From: Pseudothioclava arenosa
GTDB taxonomy: Bacteria > Pseudomonadota > Alphaproteobacteria > Rhodobacterales > Rhodobacteraceae
Direction: 5' to 3'
DNA length: 64,000 nucleotides
Assembly (NCBI RefSeq): GCF_002358085.1
Contig: NZ_NTJD01000001.1
Span: 310,001 to 374,000 of the forward strand
Shown here: piece after piece, positions 27,714-36,518 of the stretch
Layout of the letters: every line of letters starts with the position of its first letter
Numbering within the stretch: the first letter of the stretch is position 1
Notes under the pieces: model-generated
The model's database searches: none
Seen by the model: only the letters and a program-made list of their open reading frames with translations
Told to the model about the DNA's origin: nothing
Made by a program: the position numbers and the translations under genes

Positions 27714-28451
27714 ATGGCTCTTATCGACAAACACGTCGTTCTTGAAAAGAACGCCACTCTCCTTCTGATCTTCTCCTTCCTCGTCGTCACGATCGGCGGC
27801 ATCGTGGAGATCGCTCCGCTCTTCTATCTCGATAACACCATCGAGAAAGTCGAAGGGGTGCGTCCCTACACGCCGCTCGAACTGACGGGTCGCGACGTTT
27901 ACATCCGCGAGGGCTGCTATGTTTGCCACTCGCAGATGATCCGTCCGATGCGCGACGAGGTGGAACGCTACGGTCACTTCTCGCTCGCTGCCGAGTCGAT
28001 GTATGACCACCCGTTCCAGTGGGGCTCGAAGCGGACGGGGCCTGACCTCGCCCGCGTCGGTGGGCGCTACTCGGACGCTTGGCATGTGGATCACCTGGTG
28101 AACCCGCAGGCCGTCGTTCCGGAATCGGTGATGCCGAAATACGGCTTCCTGCTCAATCGCGAGATCGATGCGAAATACATCGAAGATCGTCTGAGCACCG
28201 ATGCGCTCGTGGGCGTGCCCTACACCTCGGAAATGATCGCCGCGGCGAAGGAAGACTTCTTCGCTCAACTCGATCCGGACGCCGACACGGACGGCCTCCT
28301 CGAGCGTTACGGTGACAAGGTCACCATCCGTAACTTTGACGGCCAGACGGCGGTCACGGAAATGGATGCACTGGTCGCCTATCTCCAGGTTCTCGGCACG
28401 ATGGTCGATTTCTCGACCTTCTCCGACGAGGAAGCCCGGGCAAGTCGCTAA
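27714..28451 (+). CDS. ccoO: cbb3-type oxidase mono-haem cytochrome c subunit II
   Basis: The 245-residue subunit has one N-terminal membrane anchor ([20 protein letters not shown]) and a single haem motif [11 protein letters not shown] in the periplasmic domain. The conserved [20 protein letters not shown] follows. It passes electrons from CcoP to CcoN. It follows ccoN by 14 bases with AAGGAGGAG before the ATG. Confidence 0.98.
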   Translation: MALIDKHVVLEKNATLLLIFSFLVVTIGGIVEIAPLFYLDNTIEKVEGVRPYTPLELTGRDVYIREGCYVCHSQMIRPMRDEVERYGHFSLAAESMYDHPFQWGSKRTGPDLARVGGRYSDAWHVDHLVNPQAVVPESVMPKYGFLLNREIDAKYIEDRLSTDALVGVPYTSEMIAAAKEDFFAQLDPDADTDGLLERYGDKVTIRNFDGQTAVTEMDALVAYLQVLGTMVDFSTFSDEEARASR

Positions 28452-28463
28452 GGAGGAATGGGA

Positions 28464-28667
28464 ATGGATTATCACATTCTTAGGGAATTCGCGGACAGCT
28501 GGGCGATGCTCGCCATCTTCGCCGTGTTCATCGGCGCTGTGGTCTGGGCGTTCCGTCCCGGCTCCCGCAAGATCCACGAGGATGTGGCCAACATCCCCTT
28601 CCGTCACGATGACAAACCCGCCAGTCCCTTGCAGGATCCTGCCTCCGGGCAGGATCAGCAGGGATGA
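28464..28667 (+). CDS. ccoQ: cbb3-type oxidase small subunit CcoQ
   Basis: The 67-residue single-span protein begins MDYHILREFADSWAMLAIFA and has a charged C-terminal tail with RHDDKPASPLQDP. CcoQ stabilises the complex, and in R. sphaeroides it is also linked to redox signalling. I prefer the ATG at 28464 because AGGAGG lies seven bases before it; the ATG at 28458 is too close to the same site. Confidence 0.93.
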   Translation: MDYHILREFADSWAMLAIFAVFIGAVVWAFRPGSRKIHEDVANIPFRHDDKPASPLQDPASGQDQQG

Positions 28668-28698
28668 CGGCGCCACGTTGTAAGGAGGCGTGGACGAA

Positions 28699-29577
28699 AT
28701 GAGCAAAAAACCGACGAAAAAGGTGGAAGTCCAGACCACGGGTCACGAGTGGGACGGCATTTCCGAGTATAACAACCCGCTGCCCCGCTGGTGGCTGTGG
28801 ACCTTCTACGTGACCATCGTCTGGGGGATCGCCTATTCTGTGGCGATGCCTGCATGGCCGCTGTTCAACGGCAACACCCCCGGCATGCTTGGCGCCAGCC
28901 AGCGTGGCGACGTGCTGTCCGAGATCGAGCGCTATGACGCGATGAACAAGCCGATCGAAGCGAAACTGGCTTCTGTCGAGCTGACCGAGATCGCCAACGA
29001 CCCGGAACTGGCCAACTTCACCCGCAACGCGGGCGCGGCGGTCTTCCGGACCTGGTGTGCCCAGTGCCACGGCGCTGGTGCCGGTGGTCAGAAGCGCCTC
29101 GGCTACCCGAACCTTCTGGACCAGGACTGGCTCTGGGGTGGTTCGATCGAGGACATCCACTTCACCGTGACCCACGGCATCCGCAACGAGGATGACCCGG
29201 AAGGTGAAGCACGCTTCTCGCAGATGCCGGCTTTCGGCGCGGATGAGCTGTTGAGTAACGAGGAAATCGCGCAGGTCGTGCAATACGTCCGCAAGATTTC
29301 GGGCCAGGAGTTTGACGCGGCGGCGATGGGTGAAGGCGAAGTTCTCTTCGCTGACAACTGCTCGTCGTGCCATGCCGAAGACGGTACCGGTGACCGCGCG
29401 CAGGGCGCGCCGAACCTGACCGACGCGATCTGGCTCTATGGTGGCGATGTCGACACCCTGACCGAGACCGTGGCGAACGCCCGCTTCGGCGTGATGCCGA
29501 ACTGGAACACCCGCCTCTCGGAAGCCGAGATCCGCGCTGTGGCGTCCTACGTCCACAGCCTCGGTGGCGGTGAATAA
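28699..29577 (+). CDS. ccoP: cbb3-type oxidase di-haem cytochrome c subunit III
   Basis: The 292-residue subunit has an N-terminal anchor ([20 protein letters not shown]) and two haem domains with CAQCH and CSSCH. Axial methionines are likely in FSQMPAFG and FGVMPNWN. It receives electrons from soluble or anchored cytochromes c, such as the two encoded at 13.6-14.7 kb. AGGAGG lies ten bases before the chosen ATG; a GTG nine bases upstream is an unlikely alternative. Two hairpins follow the stop. Confidence 0.98.
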   Translation: MSKKPTKKVEVQTTGHEWDGISEYNNPLPRWWLWTFYVTIVWGIAYSVAMPAWPLFNGNTPGMLGASQRGDVLSEIERYDAMNKPIEAKLASVELTEIANDPELANFTRNAGAAVFRTWCAQCHGAGAGGQKRLGYPNLLDQDWLWGGSIEDIHFTVTHGIRNEDDPEGEARFSQMPAFGADELLSNEEIAQVVQYVRKISGQEFDAAAMGEGEVLFADNCSSCHAEDGTGDRAQGAPNLTDAIWLYGGDVDTLTETVANARFGVMPNWNTRLSEAEIRAVASYVHSLGGGE

Positions 29578-29588
29578 TCGAAATTCGG

Positions 29589-29604
29589 GGGGGCTCCGGC
29601 CCCC
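29589..29604 (+). terminator. Hairpin directly after ccoP
   Basis: Perfect stem GGGGGC-TCCG-GCCCCC beginning 12 bases after the ccoP stop, without a T run. It probably protects the 3' end or weakly terminates. Confidence 0.55.
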
Positions 29605-29612
29605 TCGAGTAG

Positions 29613-29662
29613 CACCGGCGCCCCGTCCTGTTCGCGCGTTTCCTGGGGGCGCCGGTGTCTTT
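29613..29662 (+). terminator. Rho-independent terminator of ccoNOQP
   Basis: A 12-bp perfect stem (CACCGGCGCCCC at 29613-29624 with GGGGCGCCGGTG at 29646-29657) is followed by TCTTTTT. It separates ccoNOQP from ccoGHIS. The rest of the 363-base intergenic region (29578-29940) holds the ccoG promoter with its FNR box; I see no further gene there. Confidence 0.85.
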
Positions 29663-29863
29663 TTCCGGCATGCCCGAGAGGGTGAGGCAGGCCGTGGAAA
29701 AATGATGCATATCGCGCGAATCTTTGGCAAGGGAGAATCTATCGCCCGCGCCGCCCCTTCCCTCTGCAATCCCTCTGCAATCCCGGGATTCCTCGCGCTG
29801 GAAATGGCTTTCTGATCAATGAAATCAGATGGTTCCGAAATGCTGCATCGGAAATCTGCCTTT

Positions 29864-29877
29864 TTGACGCATGTCAA
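29864..29877 (+). promoter_or_regulatory. FNR box upstream of ccoG
   Basis: TTGACGCATGTCAA is a perfect palindrome of the FNR class. With the centre at -41.5, transcription would start near 29912, 29 bases before ccoG. The assembly genes therefore have their own oxygen-regulated promoter. Confidence 0.85.
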
Positions 29878-29940
29878 AGTTTTTTGAAACGTTCCATATC
29901 AGAAGAAACCCAACAGCAAGTCTAGCCAACGGAGAGAGTC

Positions 29941-31392
29941 GTGAGCTCCACCGAACAAGCCGATCCGCCCCCCCTTTACGCCGCGCGTGAGCCGGTCTTC
30001 CCGAAGCGTGTCTCGGGGAATTTCCGTACGCTGAAATGGGTGCTGATGGCGCTGATGCTCGGCGTCTACTATATCGCCCCCTTCATCCGCTGGGATCGTG
30101 GCCCGGCGCTGCCCGATCAGGCGGTGCTGCTGGATCTGGCGAACCGCCGGTTCTTCTTCTTCATGATCGAGATCTGGCCGCATGAATTCTATTTCGTCGC
30201 GGGCCTTCTGATCATGGCGGGTCTCGGCCTGTTCCTGTTTACCTCGGCGGCGGGGCGCGTCTGGTGCGGCTATGCCTGCCCGCAGACCGTCTGGACCGAC
30301 CTTTTCATTCTGGTCGAGCGCTGGGTCGAGGGTGACCGCAACGCCCGGATTCGTCTGCTGCGCCAGAAATGGGACCTTGAAAAGACCCGCAAACGGATCA
30401 CCAAATGGATCCTGTGGCTCGTGATTTCGGTCGCGACGGGCGGGGCTTGGGTGTTCTATTTCACCGACGCGCCGCAACTTTTGCATGACCTCGTCACCGG
30501 CCAGGCCCACCCGGTCGCCTATACCACGATCCTGGTGATGACGCTGACGACCTTCGCCTTCGGTGGTTTCGCGCGCGAACAGATCTGTATCTACGCCTGC
30601 CCGTGGCCGCGGATTCAAGCCGCGATGATGGACGAGGATACGCTGGTCATCGCCTATCGCGAATGGCGCGGCGAGCCGCGTGGCAAGCTGAAAAAGGGCC
30701 AGGACACGGTTGAAGGTCAGGGCGATTGCATCGACTGTAACGCCTGTTTCGCGGTCTGTCCGATGGGGATCGACATCCGCAACGGCCAGCAGCTGGAATG
30801 CATCACCTGCGGCCTGTGCATCGACGCCTGCGACGAGATGATGGACAAGATCGGCAAGCCGCGTGGCCTGATCGGTTACATGGCGCTGAAGGACGAGGAA
30901 GAAGAGCGGGCCGGTGGCCATCCGCGCAACATCTGGAAGCACATCTTCCGGGTGCGCACGATGATCTACTTCACGCTCTGGGCGGCGATCGGTGTGGGTC
31001 TGGTCGTGGCGCTGTTCATGCGCTCTCCGATCGACTTCAACATCACGCCCAACCGCGATCCGCTCTATGTGATCCAGGGCGATGGCACCGTGCGCAACAT
31101 CTACACGCTGCGTCTGCGCAACAAGCAGGGTGAAGACACGACCTTCCGGGTCTCGATCGTCGGCACCGATGGTCAGCCGATCGAAGGCCTGCATGTCGCG
31201 CTTGAGGGGGCGGAAAGTGACACCGTCACCGCGCTGCCCGATGAAACGCTGACCCAGCGCCTCTATATCGAGGCCGCGCCGAACACGCCGCTTGCCAAGG
31301 CCGACCGGACCAGCCTGCGCCTCTGGATCGAGGACACCGGCTCCACCGACCGTGTCTCGACCGAGACCGTGTTCAACGGGACCGGAGAGTGA
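29941..31392 (+). CDS. ccoG: cbb3 oxidase assembly protein CcoG (polyferredoxin)
   Basis: The 483-residue membrane protein is of the FixG/RdxA family. Membrane helices in the first half surround GYACPQTVWTDLFI and CIYACPWPR; two [4Fe-4S] motifs follow (CIDCNACFAVCPMG and CITCGLCIDACDE), then an Ig-like periplasmic C-terminal domain. CcoG is thought to reduce Cu(II) to Cu(I) for oxidase assembly. The start is GTG with GGAGAG six bases upstream. It opens ccoGHIS. Confidence 0.97.
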   Translation: MSSTEQADPPPLYAAREPVFPKRVSGNFRTLKWVLMALMLGVYYIAPFIRWDRGPALPDQAVLLDLANRRFFFFMIEIWPHEFYFVAGLLIMAGLGLFLFTSAAGRVWCGYACPQTVWTDLFILVERWVEGDRNARIRLLRQKWDLEKTRKRITKWILWLVISVATGGAWVFYFTDAPQLLHDLVTGQAHPVAYTTILVMTLTTFAFGGFAREQICIYACPWPRIQAAMMDEDTLVIAYREWRGEPRGKLKKGQDTVEGQGDCIDCNACFAVCPMGIDIRNGQQLECITCGLCIDACDEMMDKIGKPRGLIGYMALKDEEEERAGGHPRNIWKHIFRVRTMIYFTLWAAIGVGLVVALFMRSPIDFNITPNRDPLYVIQGDGTVRNIYTLRLRNKQGEDTTFRVSIVGTDGQPIEGLHVALEGAESDTVTALPDETLTQRLYIEAAPNTPLAKADRTSLRLWIEDTGSTDRVSTETVFNGTGE

Positions 31393-31504
31393 GCGCCTCA
31401 AATTAACGTGCGGGGCCGCCATTGTGCGGCCCCGGGCTTTTCCCGCCTCGCCGAAATGCGTATGAACGGGGCAGGGAAATCGGACCAGCAATCGGGGAAC
31501 GGCA

Positions 31505-31960
31505 ATGGCCAAGGAAATCAACGGCAAACACGTTCTGGGCGGATTCGTCGGCGCTTTCGGCCTGATTATCGCCGTGAACATCTTCATGGCCTACAAGGCG
31601 ATCGGCACCTTTCCGGGGCTTGAGACCGAGAATTCCTATGTTGCCTCGCAGACCTTCGACGCCGACCGTGCCGCGCAAGAGGCGCTTGGCTGGCGTGTTG
31701 AGCCGACCTATGAAAACGGCTTCCTGTCGCTGGTGATCCGGGACGCGCAGGGCCTGCCCGCGCGCGTTTCCGAGCTGAAGGCCGTCGTCGGCCGCACCAC
31801 ATTTTCTGGCGATGATGTCGAACCCGAATTCGCCTATAAGGGCGGGCTGTTCATCGCGCCGCTCGCGCTTGAGCCCGGCGCCTGGCTGATCCATCTCGAG
31901 GCGACCGCCGCCGATGGCACGCCCTTCCGCAAACGCCTCGATTTCTTCGTGGATGGCTGA
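31505..31960 (+). CDS. ccoH: cbb3 oxidase assembly protein CcoH (FixH)
   Basis: The 151-residue protein has one N-terminal membrane span (GGFVGAFGLIIAVNIFMAYK) and a periplasmic beta-rich domain beginning ETENSYVASQTFDADR, matching FixH/CcoH. It is required for stable assembly of the cbb3 oxidase. It is separated from ccoG by 112 bases without an obvious promoter and is followed three bases later by ccoI. Confidence 0.94.
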   Translation: MAKEINGKHVLGGFVGAFGLIIAVNIFMAYKAIGTFPGLETENSYVASQTFDADRAAQEALGWRVEPTYENGFLSLVIRDAQGLPARVSELKAVVGRTTFSGDDVEPEFAYKGGLFIAPLALEPGAWLIHLEATAADGTPFRKRLDFFVDG

Positions 31961-31963
31961 CCT

Positions 31964-34183
31964 ATGGCGCTGAGTTCGGACATCGACGGCACCGCCCCGC
32001 AGGACGAGCACGTTTCCGCTTCGGCCTGCCCGGCCTGCCTTGCGGCGCCTTCGGCCGAGCAACTTGCAAAATCGGGCGATATCAAGGGCGCGCGGCTGAT
32101 GCTCTCGCTGCCGACGGCACATTGCGCGGTCTGCATTTCGGATGTCGAACGTGAACTGCACAAACAACCGGGCGTGAAATCGGCGCGGGTGAACCTGACG
32201 CTGAAGCGGGTTTCCGTCGATGCGGAACCGGGCGTCGAGGCCGGCGCGCTGATCTCGGCGTTGGACCGGATCGGCTACGAGGCGCATGAGCTGGACGCCG
32301 GGATGCTCTCGGCCACCGAGAACGACAAGCGCGGCCGCGACCTGCTGATGCGCATCGGCGTCGCGGGCTTCGCGATGATGAACATCATGCTCCTGTCGAT
32401 CTCGGTTTGGTCCGGGGCCGAGGATTCGACGCGCGACATGTTCCACTGGATTTCCGGCGCGATCGCGATCCCGACGGTGCTGTTCGCCGGGCGGCCGTTC
32501 TTCTCGAACGCCTGGGCGGCGCTGCGCGCCCGGCGGCTGGGCATGGATGTGCCGATCTCGCTGGCGATCATCCTCGCCACGGCGATTTCGCTTTACGAAA
32601 CCTCGCAATCGGGGCGCCACGCCTATTTCGACGCCGCGGTGATGCTGACCTTCTTCCTGCTGGTCGGCCGCTATCTCGATTACCGCACCCGCGCCACCGC
32701 GCGCTCGGCCGCCGAAGAGCTGGCCGCGCTGGAGGTGCCGCGCGCCACCCGCCTCACTGACACCGGCGAGGAAACCGTGCCCGTGGCTGAGCTGCGCCTG
32801 GGCGATCTGGTGCGCGTGCGTCCGGGCGGGCGGATCCCGGCGGACGGCACCGTGACCGAGGGCACTTCGGAAACCGACCGCTCGCTGCTGACGGGGGAAT
32901 CGCTGCCGGTCTATGCCGGGCCGGGCTCGGTTCTGTCGACCGGCGAGGTCAACCTGACCGGGCCGCTGACGCTCTCGGTGACGGCGGCGGGCAAGGATAG
33001 CTCCCTGCACCGGATGGCCGATCTGGTGGCCGCCGCTGAAAGCGCCAAGACGAAATATACCTCGCTGGCCGAGCGTGCCGCGCGCGCCTATGCGCCGATC
33101 GTGCATATGCTGTCGTTCACGTCTTTCGTGACCTGGCTCTATCTGACCGGAGGCGATGTGCGCCACGCGCTGAATATCTCGGCGGCGGTGCTGATCATCA
33201 CCTGTCCCTGCGCGCTGGGTCTGGCCGTGCCGGCCGTGGTCACCGCCGCTTCGGGCAAGCTGTTCCGCAAGGGGCTCCTGATCAAGGATGGCACCGCGCT
33301 TGAGCGTATGGCCGAGGTCGACACCGTGGTTTTCGACAAGACCGGCACGCTGACGATGGGCGCGCCGCGCCCCGAGAACCTCTCCGACCTGACGCCCGAG
33401 CAGCTTTCTGTGGCCGCGGCGCTGGCGGGGGCCTCGTCGCATCCGCTCGCGCGTGCGCTCCACGAGGTTGCGCTGGCGCAGGGCTGCGTGCCCGCGACGC
33501 TGGACGATCTGCGCGAAGTGCCGGGCTTCGGCATCGAGGGCAAATGGCAGGGGCAGCTGGTGCGCCTTGGCCGCGCCGACTGGATCGGCGCCGAGGCGGG
33601 CGACACCACCGCCACCCATCTCAAGATCGGCGAGGCCGCGCCGGCTTCGATCCGGTTCCACGACAGCCTGCGCCCCGGTGCCGAAGAGGCCGTCGCCGCC
33701 TTCGCCCGTCAGGGCTCCGAGATCTGGCTGGTCTCGGGCGATGTCGAGGGGGCGGTGGCCGATCTGGCCGCGCGTCTGGGCATCTCGAATTACCGCGCGG
33801 GCGTGCTGCCCCATGAAAAAGCCGAGCTGGTGCAGTTCCTCTCGGGCGCGGGCAAGCATGTGCTGATGGTGGGCGACGGGCTGAACGATACCGCCGCGCT
33901 GGCCTCGGCCCATGTTTCGGTTTCACCGGCCTCGGCGCTGGATGCGGCCCGCACCGCGTCGGATATCGTGCTTCTGGGCGCCGATCTGGCCCCCGTCGCC
34001 GATGCCGCGCGCATCGCCACGCAGGCACGCCGCCGGATCAAGGAAAACTTTGGTATCTCGATCCTCTACAACGTGATCGCGGTTCCGATTGCGCTGATCG
34101 GGCTGGCCACGCCGCTCGCGGCGGCGCTGGCGATGTCGCTGTCGTCGATCACCGTTTCGCTCAATTCGCTGCGGCTCAAGTGA
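31964..34183 (+). CDS. ccoI: Copper-transporting P1B-type ATPase CcoI (FixI)
   Basis: The 739-residue pump has an N-terminal heavy-metal domain (AHCAVCISDVERE), a preceding SACPACLAA pair that may also bind metal, eight predicted helices, the metal channel motif ITCPCALGLAVP, the phosphorylation site FDKTGTLTMG and the hinge MVGDGLNDTAALA. FixI/CcoI exports Cu(I) slowly to supply CuB of CcoN, unlike detoxifying CopA (also encoded here, at 51-53.5 kb). It lies between ccoH and ccoS with gaps of three and seven bases. Confidence 0.97.
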   Translation: MALSSDIDGTAPQDEHVSASACPACLAAPSAEQLAKSGDIKGARLMLSLPTAHCAVCISDVERELHKQPGVKSARVNLTLKRVSVDAEPGVEAGALISALDRIGYEAHELDAGMLSATENDKRGRDLLMRIGVAGFAMMNIMLLSISVWSGAEDSTRDMFHWISGAIAIPTVLFAGRPFFSNAWAALRARRLGMDVPISLAIILATAISLYETSQSGRHAYFDAAVMLTFFLLVGRYLDYRTRATARSAAEELAALEVPRATRLTDTGEETVPVAELRLGDLVRVRPGGRIPADGTVTEGTSETDRSLLTGESLPVYAGPGSVLSTGEVNLTGPLTLSVTAAGKDSSLHRMADLVAAAESAKTKYTSLAERAARAYAPIVHMLSFTSFVTWLYLTGGDVRHALNISAAVLIITCPCALGLAVPAVVTAASGKLFRKGLLIKDGTALERMAEVDTVVFDKTGTLTMGAPRPENLSDLTPEQLSVAAALAGASSHPLARALHEVALAQGCVPATLDDLREVPGFGIEGKWQGQLVRLGRADWIGAEAGDTTATHLKIGEAAPASIRFHDSLRPGAEEAVAAFARQGSEIWLVSGDVEGAVADLAARLGISNYRAGVLPHEKAELVQFLSGAGKHVLMVGDGLNDTAALASAHVSVSPASALDAARTASDIVLLGADLAPVADAARIATQARRRIKENFGISILYNVIAVPIALIGLATPLAAALAMSLSSITVSLNSLRLK

Positions 34184-34190
34184 GGCCCCA

Positions 34191-34352
34191 ATGGAAATCC
34201 TGACCTTCCTCATCCCGATTTCGCTGTTCATGGGCGGCGTGGGGCTGGTGGCCTTCTTCTGGGCGGTGAAGACGCGCCAGTACGAAGACCCCAAGGGCGA
34301 CTCGCAGCGCATCCTGTCGGATGAGTATGACGATCGCCCGAAACAGGACTGA
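34191..34352 (+). CDS. ccoS: cbb3 oxidase maturation protein CcoS
   Basis: The 53-residue protein reads MEILTFLIPISLFMGGVGLV, then AFFWAVKTRQYEDPKGD: one membrane span followed by the QYEDPKGDSQRIL signature shared by CcoS proteins. It is needed for cofactor insertion into the oxidase. It starts seven bases after ccoI and closes the ccoGHIS operon. Confidence 0.95.
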   Translation: MEILTFLIPISLFMGGVGLVAFFWAVKTRQYEDPKGDSQRILSDEYDDRPKQD

Positions 34353-34372
34353 AACCCGTCCCCGGCAAGTGA

Positions 34373-34407
34373 AAAGGCCGCGCCCGGTTGCCCGAGGCGC
34401 GGCCTTT
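34373..34407. terminator. Bidirectional terminator between ccoS and the carboxypeptidase gene
   Basis: A 12-bp perfect stem AAAGGCCGCGCC/GGCGCGGCCTTT with an 11-base loop stands between convergent genes, with A and T runs on the outer sides. Confidence 0.88.
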
Positions 34408-34428
34408 CCCGTCTTTGGGGGAGGAAAC

Positions 34429-36294
34429 TCAGGGCCCGATCACCGAGCATTTCTGCGCGCGGGCGGTGAGCCGGGCACAGGCCAGTTCGGCCATATCGCG
34501 GCTCATGCCGACGAAATTCGCCTCGAAGCCTTTCGGGCGGCTGGCAACCTTGCGCAGCGCCTCGCCCAGCGTGTCGGTCTCCATCAGCGCGATCGTCAGC
34601 AGCGCGCGTTCGGCGGCGAATTTCGAATTGTAATAACCGAGGCTCACGCCATGCCCGCGCCCGCCCGAGCTGGAGGCGCGCGCCACCACCTTGGGCTGTT
34701 GATGCGGCGCCGGGGCAGGGGGCGTCAGCGCGGCCAGAATAACCTTGTCGCTGCGCGCGGCACGGGTTTCGGGCTGCGGTTCGGTGGACTGGACGAAGGC
34801 CGGTTCGGCATCGCCCTGCGCCTCGACATCGGCCTCGTTGCGCAAGATGTCATCCATCATCGCCGAGGCGAGGCGGAGCGTCTCGGGTTGCGGCTCGGTC
34901 GATTGGGCAAAGCCGCTCGGCTCGGGGGCCGGGGCAGGCGCGAGCGCCGCGATTTCGGTCTGGGCGACGGGGGCTTCGACCGCCAGCGCCGCAAGCGCGG
35001 TGGCCTCGTCCTCGACCGGCGCCTCGACCGGCTCGGTCGCGGCAATCCGCGTGGCCTCAGGCTCGACCGGGGCGGGAGCAAGTGCCGCGATATGGCGCGG
35101 GCGCGGCATCGGGCGCGGCCCGGTCGCAGGCGCGATGGCCTCGGCCAACTGGATTTCGGCTTCCGGTTCTGGTTTTGCGTCGGCCTCCGCGAGTTTCGCG
35201 GCCACGGCTTCGGGCTCGACCGTCACATCGGCGGCGATCTTCTCGGCCAGCGCACGGGCCTGCGCCTCGGCCTGAGCCTGCGCCAGCGCCATCTGGATCG
35301 CATCGGCATCCGCCCCCGGCACACCCGGGCGGCGTTTCGGGAAGGGCGATTTTGAGACCGCGCCCGAAACACGAATGCGCTGCGCGCTCAGCCCGGAGGT
35401 CGATCCGGCGTTCGAGGCCATCAGCATCTGGGTATCGGCGGCGGGCGCGCTGGGGCGGTTCTCGGGGGAGCGGCCCGAGGCGCGCTTGAAGCCCAGATCC
35501 AGCAATTCCGCCATTTTCGCGTTGCGCTGCGCCGTCGAGGAGCCGCCAAAGACGGTCGCGATGATGCGCTTGTTGCCGCGCTTGGCCGAGGCGGTCAGGT
35601 TGAAGCCCGCGGCCACCGTGTAGCCCGTCTTGATCCCGTCGGCGCCCTCATAATCGTTCAGGAAACGGCGGTTGGTGTTATAGACCTTGGCCATGCCCGC
35701 ATCAGCGGTCTTGCGCGAGAAGATGTTGTAATATTGAGGGAAATCGTAGAACAGGTGGCGCCCCAGGATGGTCATGTCGCTGGCGGTCGAGAGGTGCCCG
35801 GCCTGCGTCAGCCCGTTGGCATTGCGAAAGGTGGTGTTGCGCATGCCAAGCGCCTTGGCGGTGCGGTTCATACGCTCGGCAAAGCGCGCCTGATTGCCGC
35901 CGATCGCATCGCCCAAGGCTGCGGCCGCGTCATTGGCGGATTTCACCGCGGCCGCGCGGATCAGGTAGCGCACGGCGATCTTCTGCCCCGCCCGCAGCCC
36001 GAGCCGCGAGGGCGGCTGGCTCGCCGCATTGGCCGAAACGGTGACCATCTGATCGAGGCTGATCTCGCCGCGCTCCACCGCCTGGAAGGTGATGTAGAGC
36101 GTCATCATCTTGGTCAGAGAGGCCGGGTGCAGCCGGGTGTCGGCGTTCTTTGAATACAGAATCTCGCCCGAGCGCATATCCATCACCAGCGCCGCATAGG
36201 GCGCAGCGAAAACACGCACGGGAAGGGCCGCCAAAATCAGGGCAAATAGCCCGAAGCGGACCCAGCCCATCAGCTTGGTCGCGGTAATTGCCAT
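34429..36294 (-). CDS. D-alanyl-D-alanine carboxypeptidase with C-terminal SPOR domain
   Basis: The 621-residue protein has a signal sequence (FGLFALILAALPVRVFA). The penicillin-binding catalytic motifs are in the first 280 residues: SLTK at 59-62, SAN at 119-121 and KTG in DGIKTGYT. A long Ala/Pro/Glu-rich linker then leads to a C-terminal SPOR-like domain (GVSLGYYNSKFAAERALLTI). SPOR domains bind denuded glycan at the division septum. The linker contains two copies of QSTEPQPET about 38 residues apart. The enzyme trims peptidoglycan stem peptides in the periplasm. It is a single gene. Confidence 0.93.
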   Translation of the reverse strand: MAITATKLMGWVRFGLFALILAALPVRVFAAPYAALVMDMRSGEILYSKNADTRLHPASLTKMMTLYITFQAVERGEISLDQMVTVSANAASQPPSRLGLRAGQKIAVRYLIRAAAVKSANDAAAALGDAIGGNQARFAERMNRTAKALGMRNTTFRNANGLTQAGHLSTASDMTILGRHLFYDFPQYYNIFSRKTADAGMAKVYNTNRRFLNDYEGADGIKTGYTVAAGFNLTASAKRGNKRIIATVFGGSSTAQRNAKMAELLDLGFKRASGRSPENRPSAPAADTQMLMASNAGSTSGLSAQRIRVSGAVSKSPFPKRRPGVPGADADAIQMALAQAQAEAQARALAEKIAADVTVEPEAVAAKLAEADAKPEPEAEIQLAEAIAPATGPRPMPRPRHIAALAPAPVEPEATRIAATEPVEAPVEDEATALAALAVEAPVAQTEIAALAPAPAPEPSGFAQSTEPQPETLRLASAMMDDILRNEADVEAQGDAEPAFVQSTEPQPETRAARSDKVILAALTPPAPAPHQQPKVVARASSSGGRGHGVSLGYYNSKFAAERALLTIALMETDTLGEALRKVASRPKGFEANFVGMSRDMAELACARLTARAQKCSVIGP

Positions 36295-36483
36295 GTCTCT
36301 GCCTCGTGCCCCGGTTTGTTTGGTGATTTGGGGCTTATTCGATCAGCCTAACATGAGGCTCGAAAGCTGAAAACCGTTAAGTTTCAACACGGTGATCTGC
36401 GGCTTTCCTGCACTACCGCAAGATGTCGTGGGTGGGAGCGGGCGCGCCACTATAGATCGAGGGGTGCCCGGGGGTGCGGGCGG

Positions 36484-36518
36484 AGCCTCCGGCGGGAGTA
36501 TTTAGGGCTCGATGAAAG
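36484..36518 (+). repeat. Dispersed intergenic repeat, unit 4 (short form)
   Basis: AGCCTCCGGCGGGAGTATTT, then AGGGCTCGATGAAAG. The unit runs into the 3' end of the HAD hydrolase gene: the last residues SFIEP and the stop of that gene lie within the repeat core. Confidence 0.8.

Noticed and set aside
25831-27714. Long minus-strand open frame opposite ccoN
   Set aside because: The product is rich in Arg, His and Asp, without domain features, and is antisense to an unmistakable oxidase subunit. It is a codon-bias shadow.
29564-29815. Possible small gene between ccoP and ccoG
   Set aside because: It overlaps the ccoP end and both terminator hairpins, and has no ribosome-binding site or recognisable domain.
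31403-33913. Minus-strand open frame of over 800 codons opposite ccoH and ccoI
   Set aside because: Antisense to conserved genes; composition shows the same Arg/Gly/His shadow pattern.
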